Source: Lentzea albida
GTDB lineage: Bacteria > Actinomycetota > Actinomycetes > Mycobacteriales > Pseudonocardiaceae
Assembly: GCF_900111005.1 (NCBI RefSeq)
Contig: NZ_FOFV01000005.1
Span: 124,001 to 188,000 of the forward strand
Direction: 5' to 3'
Length of the DNA: 64,000 nt
Made by a program: the position numbers and the translations under genes. The stretch's first letter is position 1, and each line of letters opens with the position of its first letter. Shown piece after piece: positions 1-7,229 of the stretch. Under the pieces are notes generated by a model, which was given only the letters and a program-made list of their open reading frames with translations, made no database searches and was not told where the DNA came from.

Positions 1-6
1 CCCGGC

Positions 7-396
7 TCAGCGGGCCTCGATCCGGGTGCGGAACCGGGTGTTGCCCTCGATCAGCTCGTCGAGCGCGGCCCGCGCCTCGACGAGCCGGGTGATGTCGGCG
101 GTCAGCCGGTCGCGTTCCCCCACCATGGCGACGAACGCGTCCTCGGCGACCTCCAAGTCGGACGTCTCCACGCACGGCAGCAGGCGGGCGATCACCTTGC
201 TGCCGAGACCCGCGTCGAACAGCCGCCGGATGACCTCGACGCGCGAGACGTCCGTCGCCGCGTAGTGCCGCTGACCGCCGACGGAGCGCGTGCTGTGCAT
301 GAGCCCCTGCTGCTCGTAGTACCGCAGCGAGCGGGCGCTGACCCCGGTCAGCCGGGCCAGCTCACCGATCTTCATCGTGGCGGTGGAGGCGGTCAT
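7..396 (-). CDS. MerR-family transcriptional regulator
   Basis: DNA-binding regulator of 129 aa. The N-terminal winged helix-turn-helix is clear (KIGELARLTGVSARSLRYY, then a GGQRHY wing), followed by a long helix (about residues 75-120) that forms the dimerising coiled coil in this family. There is one cysteine (C75) and no metal-binding cysteine cluster, so a heavy-metal sensor is unlikely; small-molecule sensing is inferred. ATG at 396 gives the full-length family N terminus; ATG at 375 is an alternative. A palindrome lies 26 bp upstream (423-439) and may be its own operator. It has no divergent partner. A second MerR of the same size and type is at 48116-48508. The ligand is unknown. Confidence 0.85.
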   Translation of the reverse strand: MTASTATMKIGELARLTGVSARSLRYYEQQGLMHSTRSVGGQRHYAATDVSRVEVIRRLFDAGLGSKVIARLLPCVETSDLEVAEDAFVAMVGERDRLTADITRLVEARAALDELIEGNTRFRTRIEAR

Positions 397-422
397 GGAT
401 CCAGCGTAACCCGGCACCACCA

Positions 423-439
423 CTGTCCGGAGTGGACAG
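423..439. promoter_or_regulatory. palindrome upstream of merR-type gene
   Basis: CTGTCCGGAGTGGACAG: perfect 6-bp arms CTGTCC/GGACAG around a 5-base centre, just upstream of the MerR start. MerR proteins bind dyads in the spacer of their target promoter, so an autoregulatory operator is plausible. No promoter elements were assigned. Confidence 0.4.
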
Positions 440-480
440 ATGCACGCGGGCCGGACCCCGCGGCCGCGCTCCGGTCCGGC

Positions 481-520
481 GCCCGGCAGGTCGTGCGCGA
501 TCGGGCACGACCTGCCGGGC
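481..520 (-). terminator. long perfect hairpin
   Basis: A 16-bp perfect inverted repeat (481-496 and 505-520) with an 8-base loop. No T-run follows. It lies between the oxidoreductase gene and the MerR gene, both on the minus strand, downstream of the first and upstream of the second. It may be a second terminator or a structured regulatory element. Confidence 0.4.
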
Positions 521-613
521 CTGCCGGTGGTGCCGAGATCCGCCGCCACCGGCCGGACCCCGCCACCACCGGCGCACCGCCGCGCGGCTCGCCCACCGCG
601 CAAGCTCGCGGAA

Positions 614-653
614 CGCCGGTGTCCCGCACCTCGAAGAGCACGGGACACCGGCG
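614..653 (-). terminator. terminator of the flavoprotein operon
   Basis: A 13-bp perfect stem (614-626 with 641-653) begins 8 bases after the stop codon of the oxidoreductase at 662-2098. The position directly downstream of a minus-strand operon supports a transcription terminator. Confidence 0.65.
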
Positions 654-661
654 TGGTGACA

Positions 662-2098
662 TCAGCGGCCGTAGGCCTCGAGCAGCCGCAGCCACACCTC
701 GCTGACGGTCGGGAACGACGGGACGGCGTGCCACAACCGGTCCAGCGGGACCTCCGCGACGATCGCGATGGTCGCGGCGTGCAGCAGCTCGGCGACGTCC
801 GGGCCGACGAGGGTGAAGCCGACGATCACCTTGCGGTCCTCGTCGACGACCATGCGGGCGTGGCCGCTGTAGCCCTCGGCGTGCAGCGAGGAACCGGCGG
901 TGGCGGCGAGGTCGTAGTCGACCACGCGGATGCGCAGCCCGGCGGCCTCCGCGGCGGCCGCGGTGAGGCCCACCGCCGCCATCTCGGGCTCGGTGAAGAC
1001 CACCTGCGGCACCGCGCGCTCGTCAGCGGTCGCCGCGTGGCGGCCCCACGGGCCGACGTCGACGGTCTCGCCCTTGGCGCGGGCCGCGAGGCCGTCACCG
1101 AGCGCACGGGCCTGGTACTTGCCCTGGTGCGTCAGGAGAACGCGGCGGTTGACGTCGCCGATCGCGTACAGCCAGCCGTCGCCGAGAGGCGTGCCGTCCT
1201 CGCCCAGGACGCGCATCGCGTCGTCGACGGTGAGCCAGGAACCCGGCTTCAGGCCGACCGCGTCGAGGCCGATGTCCTCGGTGTTCGGCGTGCGGCCGAT
1301 CGCGACGAGCAGCTCGTCCGCCTCGATCTCCTCACCGCTCTTGAGGGTGATGTGCACGGTGCCGTCGTCATCGCGGCGCACCGAGGCGGCCTCGGCACCG
1401 ACGCGCACGGTCACACCGGCCTCCTGCAGGGCCGCGGTGACGCGCTCGCCGACGAACGGCTCCTGCACGTGCAGCACGCCGTCGCGGGCCAGCACCTCGA
1501 CCGTCGCGCCGAGGCTCGAGAACGCGGTCGCCATCTCCGAGGCCACGACGCCGCCACCGATGATGGCGAGCCGGCCGGGAACCTCCTTCGCCGCAACGGT
1601 CTCGCGGCTCGTCCACGGCTTCGACGCGCGCAGGCCCTCGATGTCGGGGACCAGGGCGCCGCTGCCGGTCGCGACGACGACGGCGTGCCGCGCGGTGAGC
1701 GTCGTGACGCCGTTCTCGCCGGTCACCTCGACGACCTTCTCGCCGGTGATCCGGCCGTGGCCTCGGTACAGCGGGATGCCCGCGGACTCGAGCCAGGCGA
1801 CCTGGCCGTCGTCCTTCCAGTCCGAGGCGAAGGCGTCGCGGCGGCGGAGCACGGCGGCCACGTCGAGCTCGCCCGTCACGGCCTCCCGTGCGCCGGGGAG
1901 CTTCTTCACGGCGCGGAGGGCGGCGGCGCTGCGCAGCAACGCCTTGGTCGGCATGCACGCCCAGTAGGAGCACTCACCGCCGACCAGCTCGCGCTCGACG
2001 ATGGCGACGCTCAGGCCGCCCTGGACCGCGCGGTCGGCGACGTTCTCGCCCACCGGGCCCGCGCCGATGACGACGACGTCGTAGGTTTCCGCAACCAT
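662..2098 (-). CDS. pyridine nucleotide-disulfide oxidoreductase (dihydrolipoamide dehydrogenase/mercuric reductase-like)
   Basis: FAD- and NAD(P)H-binding flavoprotein of 478 aa, class I disulfide reductase fold. Visible features: FAD-binding GAGPVG at residues 12-17; the redox-active CxxxxC pair C43/C48 in GGECSYWACMPTK; a second dinucleotide fold (IIGGGVVASE) near residue 180; a C-terminal dimerisation domain. At the C terminus, where lipoamide dehydrogenases have HPTxxE, this protein reads FPTVSE, so the usual catalytic His of the His-Glu dyad appears to be Phe. The substrate is therefore unlikely to be lipoamide; quinone, mycothiol-type or other disulfide reduction is possible. ATG at 2098 has AAGGAG upstream and starts one base after the stop of the membrane-protein gene, so the two form an operon under operator B1 (2691-2708). 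Confidence 0.8.
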   Translation of the reverse strand: MVAETYDVVVIGAGPVGENVADRAVQGGLSVAIVERELVGGECSYWACMPTKALLRSAAALRAVKKLPGAREAVTGELDVAAVLRRRDAFASDWKDDGQVAWLESAGIPLYRGHGRITGEKVVEVTGENGVTTLTARHAVVVATGSGALVPDIEGLRASKPWTSRETVAAKEVPGRLAIIGGGVVASEMATAFSSLGATVEVLARDGVLHVQEPFVGERVTAALQEAGVTVRVGAEAASVRRDDDGTVHITLKSGEEIEADELLVAIGRTPNTEDIGLDAVGLKPGSWLTVDDAMRVLGEDGTPLGDGWLYAIGDVNRRVLLTHQGKYQARALGDGLAARAKGETVDVGPWGRHAATADERAVPQVVFTEPEMAAVGLTAAAAEAAGLRIRVVDYDLAATAGSSLHAEGYSGHARMVVDEDRKVIVGFTLVGPDVAELLHAATIAIVAEVPLDRLWHAVPSFPTVSEVWLRLLEAYGR

Positions 2099-2099
2099 G

Positions 2100-2666
2100 T
2101 CACAGCTCCTTGGAAGTGCGGCGCAGACGCAGCGCCGAGATGAGGAAGAAGACACCGCCGAGGACCGCGTACCCGGCCACGTTGGTCAGTGAGGCGTCCG
2201 GTGCGCCCGAACCCAGGGCGAAACCCGAACCGGCGAACACCGAGATGCCGCCGCTGAGGATCATCGACCACTGGCCGCCCATCTTCAGGCGGGAGATGCC
2301 GACGGCCAGCTGCACGAGGCCGGCGATGACGGCCCAGGCGCCCCACACGATCAGGACCGCGGGCACTCCGGACGCACCGGCGAAGGCGAGGCCGATCGCG
2401 GCCGCCAGGCTGATCGCGATGTTGAGGTAGAGGCCGTACGGGAGCTGGGTGGCGCGGGAGGCGCGCACGTCGACCACGGCCGCGGCCACGTCGAACAGCG
2501 GGTACAGCACGATCAGGGCGATGCCGAGCGGCCCGAGCGCCCCGCCCGTGGCGAACAGCACGCCCGCCCAGACGATGGCGAAGGCGAACCGCACGAAGTA
2601 CAGCCGGCGCAGCGCCTGCGCCGTGCCGGAGGCGGGTGAGTCGACGGGCGAGTCGACGGTGGTCAT
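2100..2666 (-). CDS. small polytopic membrane protein (DUF308/HdeD-like)
   Basis: A protein of 188 aa with about six hydrophobic segments, arranged as three helix pairs after a short polar N terminus, resembling the DUF308/HdeD fold. The molecular function is unknown. It is the first gene of a two-gene unit with the flavoprotein at 662-2098. A paralog of identical length (188 aa) is at 18260-18826; both share LRRLYFVR near the N terminus, ALVILYPLFDVAAA-like and KMGGQWxMILSGG stretches, and both have a family B operator upstream. That makes coordinated control by the B-type TetR proteins likely. A role in envelope or redox stress is inference from the Ohr and disulfide-reductase genes under the same operator type. 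Confidence 0.7.
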   Translation of the reverse strand: MTTVDSPVDSPASGTAQALRRLYFVRFAFAIVWAGVLFATGGALGPLGIALIVLYPLFDVAAAVVDVRASRATQLPYGLYLNIAISLAAAIGLAFAGASGVPAVLIVWGAWAVIAGLVQLAVGISRLKMGGQWSMILSGGISVFAGSGFALGSGAPDASLTNVAGYAVLGGVFFLISALRLRRTSKEL

Positions 2667-2690
2667 GGCGTTCCTTCCGAGGTACTGACG

Positions 2691-2708
2691 AGACCGAACG
2701 TTCTATCT
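2691..2708 (-). promoter_or_regulatory. family B operator, site B1
   Basis: AGACCGAACGTTCTATCT: palindromic core GAACGTTC with outer AGA/TCT arms. It lies 24 bp upstream of the membrane-protein start. The same motif recurs at 2744, 18983, 21796 (variant), 21848 and 40899. Confidence 0.75.
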
Positions 2709-2743
2709 GAGATGCAGCATGCTCACTTCCGCTCGAAGTGTCA

Positions 2744-2761
2744 AGACAGAACGTTCTATCT
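2744..2761 (+). promoter_or_regulatory. family B operator, site B2 (autoregulatory)
   Basis: AGACAGAACGTTCTATCT, ending 15 bp before the TetR ATG at 2777. The same 15-bp spacing is found between site B6 and the paralogous TetR at 40293-40883, which supports autoregulation by both proteins. Confidence 0.75.
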
Positions 2762-2776
2762 GATAGATTGGACACC

Positions 2777-3382
2777 ATGGAGCACAGCGAAACCCAAGGG
2801 CGACCGTCGGAAGCTCGGTCGCGCCTGCTCGGAACGGCGACCAGGCTCTTCTACGCGGAGGGCATCCACTCGGTCGGCATCGACCGCATCGTCGCCGAGG
2901 CGCAGGTGACCCGCGCCACCCTGTACCGGCACTTCCCCGGCAAGGAGGACCTGGTCCTCGCCTACCTCGCCGAAGCCGGTCGAGCCGTCGAGGCCCTGAT
3001 CGACGACGCGGTCGCCGCCGGGGCGCCCGCGGCCGACACCGTCCGCGCCATCAGCCGGTCGATCGCCCACGGCATCCAGACCTCCGAGTTCCGCGGCTGC
3101 GCGTTCCTCAACGCCGTCGCCGAGTACCCCGACCCCGCGCACCCGGTGCACCGTGCCGTGATCGAGCACCGGCAGTGGTTCCTGGAGGTCATGACGGACC
3201 TGTTGGCGCGCATCAGGGAGGAGCCCGCCGAGCCCGCCGCCCGGCACTTCGTGATGCTGCGCGACGGCGCCATGACCGCCGGCTGCCTGCACGACCCGGA
3301 ACTGGTCTGCGAGACGTTCCTGCGCGGCGTCAACGGACTCCTGCAGGCCCACGCGGTCGACCAGACCGGCAGGTCGGCCTGA
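2777..3382 (+). CDS. TetR-family regulator, paralog B1
   Basis: Repressor-type regulator of 201 aa. The N-terminal TetR helix-turn-helix covers about residues 15-60 (SRLLGTATRLFYAEGIHSVG, then VTRATLYRHFPGKEDL). The C-terminal ligand domain contains FRGCAFLNAVAEYPDPAHPV and ARHFVMLRDGAMTAGCL. These blocks are almost the same in the TetR at 40293-40883, so the two are recent paralogs and probably bind the same operator. ATG at 2777 follows site B2. The gene is divergent from the membrane protein/flavoprotein operon, which carries site B1. The conserved cysteines in the ligand domain could sense thiol-reactive compounds; this is inference from the Ohr and disulfide reductase targets. Confidence 0.85.
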   Translation: MEHSETQGRPSEARSRLLGTATRLFYAEGIHSVGIDRIVAEAQVTRATLYRHFPGKEDLVLAYLAEAGRAVEALIDDAVAAGAPAADTVRAISRSIAHGIQTSEFRGCAFLNAVAEYPDPAHPVHRAVIEHRQWFLEVMTDLLARIREEPAEPAARHFVMLRDGAMTAGCLHDPELVCETFLRGVNGLLQAHAVDQTGRSA

Positions 3383-3385
3383 CCC

Positions 3386-3422
3386 GCGGCCCGGGCGGAG
3401 GACGTGTCCACCCGGGCCCGCG
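3386..3422. terminator. bidirectional hairpin between convergent genes
   Basis: GC-rich inverted repeat (arms around GCGGCCCGGG and CCCGGGCCCGC, one bulge) in the 46-bp gap between the TetR stop and the aldehyde dehydrogenase stop. Confidence 0.5.
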
Positions 3423-3428
3423 CGAGGA

Positions 3429-4871
3429 TCAGAGGTAGATCGACTTGAGCTGCTGGTAGTTGAGCAGCGCCTCCGGGCCGAACTCGCGGCCCATCCCGCT
3501 GGCCTTGACCCCGCCGAACGGCGACGCCGGGTCGACCGTGTAGTGGTTGATCCCGATCGTCCCGGTGCGGATCCGGCGCGCCACCTCGAGACCGCGCTCC
3601 TCGTCGTCCGTCCACACCGAACCGCCGAGGCCGTACTCGGAGTCGTTCGCGATCCGGATCGCGTCGTCCACGTCGTCGTAGGCGACGATCGACAGCACCG
3701 GCCCGAAGATCTCCTCACGGGCGATCATGTCGGCGTTGTCGACGTCGGCGAACACCGTCGGCTCGACGTAGAAACCCCTGTCCAGCCCGGCGGGACGCGA
3801 CCCGCCGACGATCAGCCGCGCACCGTCGGACCGGCCCTTGGCGATGTACCCCTCGACCCGCGAACGCTGCCGCGCGCTCGCCATCGGACCGACCTGGGTG
3901 TTGGGGTCCAGCGGATCCCCGACCGTCAGCCCACCGACCACAGTGGACACGGCGTCGACGACCTCGTCGTACCGGCTGCGCGGCGCCAGCACGCGGGTGC
4001 TCGCGAAGCACGCCTGGCCGTTCGCCAGCAGCGTCGCGTTGACGAACTGCTCCCCGATCGCGATGCCGAGGTCGGCGTCGTCGAGCACGATGGCGGCCGA
4101 CTTGCCACCGAGCTCGAGCGTCACCGGCCGCAGCAACGCGCCGCACGCGGCGGCGATCTGCCGCCCGGCCGCGGTGGACCCGGTGAAGGCCACCTTGTCG
4201 ACACCGGGGTGCGCCACGAGGTAGGCACCGACCTGACGCCCGGCGGGCACGACGTTCACGACACCCGGCGGCAACCCCGCCTCGTCGACGGCCTCCGCGA
4301 ACAGGACCGCGTCGAGCACCGTCTCCGGCGAGGGCTTGAGGACGAACGTGCACCCCGCGGCGAGCCCAGGCGCGTACTTGGTGGCGGACAACAACTGCGG
4401 CGCGTTCCACGGCACGATCGCCGCCACGACACCGATGGGCTCCTTGCGGATGCGAGTGAGCCCACCGGTCATCGCCTGCCGCACCTCTTCGCCGGAGCCG
4501 TCCCGGACCAGGTCGGCGTAGTAGCGCAACAACACGCCGGGCAGCCCGCCCTCGATCCCCTGCGCGAGCGTGATCGTCATGCCGTTCTGCGCGCTGACGG
4601 CCCGCGTGATCTCCGCCGCGCGCTTCTCGAGCGCCTCGGCCAGCCGGTAGAGCGCGTCGGCCCGCCGCCCCGGCTCCCAGCTCGACCAGCCGGTGGGATC
4701 GTCGAACGCCGCGCGGGCAGCGGCAACGGCGGCGTCCACGTCCTGCTCGTTGCCGTCGGGAACGCTGCCGAGGACCTCCTCGGTGCTGGACCCGATCACC
4801 GTGATCCTGGCGGTGGACCGGGGCGCCACCCATTCGCCGCCGATGAACAGCGCGTCGTGGTGCGGATTCAC
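3429..4871 (-). CDS. NAD(P)-dependent aldehyde dehydrogenase
   Basis: Oxidises an aldehyde to the carboxylic acid; 480 aa, the usual family length. Visible motifs: cofactor-binding PWNAPQL and FTGSTAAGR, the general-base Glu in VTLELGGKSAAIV (near residue 250), the nucleophile Cys in NGQACFAST (near residue 285), and the C-terminal EEIFGPVLS and SPFGGVKASG blocks. GTG at 4871 was chosen because GGGAG lies 6 bases upstream and the protein then starts with the typical FIGGEWV. A family A operator is 142 bp upstream (5014-5031), in the same orientation as at the aromatic-catabolism operons, so the gene probably serves the same pathway, for example oxidation of an aromatic or C-C cleavage-derived aldehyde. 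The substrate is not predictable. Confidence 0.9.
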   Translation of the reverse strand: MNPHHDALFIGGEWVAPRSTARITVIGSSTEEVLGSVPDGNEQDVDAAVAAARAAFDDPTGWSSWEPGRRADALYRLAEALEKRAAEITRAVSAQNGMTITLAQGIEGGLPGVLLRYYADLVRDGSGEEVRQAMTGGLTRIRKEPIGVVAAIVPWNAPQLLSATKYAPGLAAGCTFVLKPSPETVLDAVLFAEAVDEAGLPPGVVNVVPAGRQVGAYLVAHPGVDKVAFTGSTAAGRQIAAACGALLRPVTLELGGKSAAIVLDDADLGIAIGEQFVNATLLANGQACFASTRVLAPRSRYDEVVDAVSTVVGGLTVGDPLDPNTQVGPMASARQRSRVEGYIAKGRSDGARLIVGGSRPAGLDRGFYVEPTVFADVDNADMIAREEIFGPVLSIVAYDDVDDAIRIANDSEYGLGGSVWTDDEERGLEVARRIRTGTIGINHYTVDPASPFGGVKASGMGREFGPEALLNYQQLKSIYL

Positions 4872-5563
4872 TTGTCTCCCTAGGGTGCTGGGGTCTCGCC
4901 GCCCCGGTTGCGCCGCCCTTCGCCGGGTGGGCGGGGACCGGTGGGGGACGCCGTCGCGCGGCGGTCGGCGGGAACGCTGGAGCGCGCCGGGCCGTTGGGC
5001 GACGAGCGCGTCGTATGTAACGCTCACTATAGCGGGTGGGGTGGTCGTGCCCCAGTACCGCGATCGTGTGATTGCGCTGCGGCGCAGGCTTTTCCGTCTC
5101 GGGTGGGGAGACGGCGGGTGGGGAGACGGCATGGCGGGTGGCGGTGGTGGTGGCGGCGGTCGTGACGTGTCATGGCGCGGCAGGTGGCGATGGCGGACGG
5201 TGGGAGCGGCCAGCGGTGGACGGCGGTCGTGACGTGGCGGTGGCGGCCGACGGTGGGTGGCGGCGGTGGGTGGCGCGGTGGGCGGCGGTGTCGTGGTGGT
5301 GGTGGTGGTGTCGTGGGGGCTAACGCGTCCCCAGCCAAGACGACCCGCGCTGCGCGGCAGCGCCCCGCGCGACTCGCACCCCAGCGCCGCCCCTCCCGCC
5401 CGATCCCAGCGCCGCCCGCCCCACCGAGCGCGGACACCGCCCGCCCCCACCGGCGCCCACGCCACCCGCCCGCCGCGCCCCTGCGCCGCCCACCCCGCCA
5501 AGCTCCCAGCACCGTCCCCCACCGGTCCCGCAGCTCCAGGCGGGCACCGGCCACACAGGACAG
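4872..5563. other. gene-free GC-rich low-complexity stretch
   Basis: About 690 bp between the aldehyde dehydrogenase start and the esterase stop. It contains family A site A1 (5014-5031) and runs of GGTGGCGG/GGTGGTGG-type short repeats (about 5090-5320). Reading frames across it translate to Arg/Pro/Gly-rich nonsense on both strands. Apart from the operator I see no gene or RNA. Confidence 0.6.
5014..5031 (-). promoter_or_regulatory. family A operator, site A1
   Basis: TATGTAACGCTCACTATA on the plus strand; on the transcribed (minus) strand it reads TATAGTGAGCGTTACATA, so TATAGT can act as the -10 box. It is exactly the same 18-mer as site A3. The distance to the aldehyde dehydrogenase GTG (142 bp) is the longest of the seven sites. 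Confidence 0.7.
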
Positions 5564-6442
5564 TCAGCCGCCCAACCCGAAGAACTCCCCCACCAACTCC
5601 GCCGTGTTCACGTGGTGACTGGTCTTCCCCAACACCCCCGGCACCCGAGCCGGCCCGGGAATCGTGTGCCCACCCCCGTGGACGGTGTACAGCACCACCG
5701 GCGGCCGCCCCTCCTGCCGGTACGACGTGCGCTCCACCTCCGTGGGGTCGCCCGCCTCGACCTGGGGCAGCCGCGAGGTCGTCGGGGTCGCGGTGATGCC
5801 GTTGCGCTCGGCGAAGTACACGGCGGTCTGCGGCGCGGACAGGCTGAGGCCGCCCACCTTGAAGAACTTCCGCTGCCACCAGGGGAAGCCGCCGCCCTCG
5901 TAGGAGACGATCGGGTCCTTCGTGCCGTGGATCAGCAGGACCGGCAGCGGGGTGGGTGACGGGTCCTCGGCGAGGAAGTTGTCGGGGACCGGCATGGTCG
6001 CGGCGAGCACGGCGGCGCCGGCGAGCAGGCCGGGTGCCTCGTGGGCCAGGCGGATGACCATCTGGCCGCCGTTCGAGTAGCCGAGGGCGAACACCTTCTC
6101 GCGGTCGATGCGGTGGTGCTCGCTCAGCAGCTCGACCACTGCTCGGGCGAAGCCCACGTCGTCGATGTTCTCCTTGCGGGCCGGGAAGTAGCTCTCGCTG
6201 CGGGCGTCGTTCCAGTTGCCGCGGTGACCGTCCAGGTAGGCCACCACCGCCTGGCCCGACTCCGCCAGGGCGTCGTACGCGCCGCCGGTGAAGTCGCGGT
6301 GGACGTCGCCCGTCTGGCGGGAACCGTGGAAGACCAGCAGAAGCGGGCGCGCGGCGCCGGGGGTCTCGACGGTGGTGAAGGTCCGGGTCCGCCCGGCTAC
6401 GTCCACGCTCTCGCGCGTCACGGTTGCGGTGGTGGTGGGCAT
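5564..6442 (-). CDS. alpha/beta-hydrolase esterase, PHB-depolymerase/LpqC type
   Basis: Serine esterase of 292 aa related to the polyhydroxybutyrate depolymerase/feruloyl esterase (LpqC) group. Catalytic triad as visible: Ser in FALGYSNGGQM, Asp in LLIHGTKDPIVSY, His in YTVHGGGHTIPG; the oxyanion loop is LLLVFHGSRQTG. Unlike many relatives it shows no signal peptide or lipobox when started at ATG 6442, so a cytoplasmic location is inferred. An upstream ATG at 6493 would add residues with no hydrophobic segment. It is divergent from the SDR at 6631-7209, and the shared intergenic region carries two copies of a CGGAT-N5-ATCCG operator. No regulator gene is adjacent. Confidence 0.75.
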   Translation of the reverse strand: MPTTTATVTRESVDVAGRTRTFTTVETPGAARPLLLVFHGSRQTGDVHRDFTGGAYDALAESGQAVVAYLDGHRGNWNDARSESYFPARKENIDDVGFARAVVELLSEHHRIDREKVFALGYSNGGQMVIRLAHEAPGLLAGAAVLAATMPVPDNFLAEDPSPTPLPVLLIHGTKDPIVSYEGGGFPWWQRKFFKVGGLSLSAPQTAVYFAERNGITATPTTSRLPQVEAGDPTEVERTSYRQEGRPPVVLYTVHGGGHTIPGPARVPGVLGKTSHHVNTAELVGEFFGLGG

Positions 6443-6470
6443 GAGGCTCACGATCCTTTTCGTACGCCAA

Positions 6471-6487
6471 AGCGGATGCGCTATCCG
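6471..6487. promoter_or_regulatory. operator copy 1, CGGAT-N5-ATCCG
   Basis: AGCGGATGCGCTATCCG: each copy is a palindrome with CGGAT/ATCCG arms. It lies 28 bp upstream of the esterase start. The second copy (6505-6521) is its inverted repeat with one mismatch, so the two sites form a symmetrical control region for both divergent genes. Confidence 0.6.
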
Positions 6488-6504
6488 TTTCAAGGTAACA
6501 CAGG

Positions 6505-6521
6505 CGGATAGTGCATCCGCT
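6505..6521. promoter_or_regulatory. operator copy 2, CGGAT-N5-ATCCG
   Basis: CGGATAGTGCATCCGCT, the inverted counterpart of the site at 6471-6487, centre-to-centre distance 34 bp. Confidence 0.6.
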
Positions 6522-6630
6522 TCGGTGTGAGCGCGGGCACCGCGAGGAGTCGCCGTCTCATGGACGCAGCCCGCCCTCCTTTTCCTGCCTTAGCCACAGA
6601 ACTCAGCGCACCTCCCGGAGCGAAGCGACG

Positions 6631-7209
6631 ATGGCAACCGTCCTGATCACCGGAGCCTCCCGCGGCATCGGGCTCGAAACCGCGCGGGCGCTCGTCACCG
6701 CCGGCCACTCCGTCTGGACGGGCAGCCGCGACAAGGCCCGCGGTGAAGCGGCCGCCGCGGCCGTCGGCGGTCGCTTCGTCCAGCTCGACGTCCTCGACGA
6801 CGAGTCCGTAGCGGCGGCGGCCGGCACCGTGGGGGCGCTGGACGTGCTGATCAACAACGCTGGCGTCCTCGAACCGAACGTGCCGCTCCCGGACGTGACG
6901 ACCGCGGAGCTGATGGCCGTCTTCGACACCAACATCTTCGGCGCGGTGCGCACCACCAACGCGTTCCTACCCGCGCTCACCCGGTCGGCGGCCGCGGCGG
7001 TGGTGAACATGTTCACGGCGCAGTACGCCAAAGCGTGTCCGGCTCTGCGCGTCAACTGCGTCAACCCCGGCCTGACCGGCACGGACATGATGAACGGGTT
7101 CGGTCAGCCGCCGGCGGTGGCCGCGGCGGCGATCGCCCGGATCGCCACTGCCGGGCCGGAGAGCCCGACCGGGCGGTTCCTCGGCGCGGACGGCGTCATC
7201 CCCTGGTGA
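6631..7209 (+). pseudogene. short-chain dehydrogenase with internally deleted active site
   Basis: SDR-like reading frame of 192 aa, clearly short for the roughly 235-aa family it resembles. The N-terminal Rossmann half is normal (TGASRGIGLE near residue 8, NNAG near residue 76, DTNIFGAVRTTNAFLP). Then VVNMFTAQYAKACPALRVNCVNPG runs directly from the strand that should carry the catalytic Ser into the helix that follows the YxxxK motif. About 35-40 residues containing Ser, Tyr and Lys are missing, with the frame kept. The rest (PGLTGTDM, GRFLGADGVIPW) is normal. ATG at 6631 has GGAG upstream. Either a decayed gene or a non-catalytic NAD(P)-binding protein; loss of SDR chemistry is near certain. 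Confidence 0.75.
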
Positions 7210-7212
7210 CTT

Positions 7213-7229
7213 CCGTCCACAACGGACGG
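7213..7229. terminator. short hairpin between convergent genes
   Basis: CCGTCC-ACAAC-GGACGG stem-loop filling the 20-bp gap between the stop of the SDR remnant and the stop of the ketopantoate-reductase-like gene. Confidence 0.45.

Noticed and set aside
5090-5320. GGTGG-rich direct repeats that could look like an array
   Set aside because: The units are too short and irregular for CRISPR or iterons; simple low-complexity sequence.
4872-6470. Extension of the aldehyde dehydrogenase frame far upstream on the minus strand
   Set aside because: The added sequence is low-complexity and lies across the esterase in another frame; the GTG at 4871 has a good ribosome binding site and the family N terminus.
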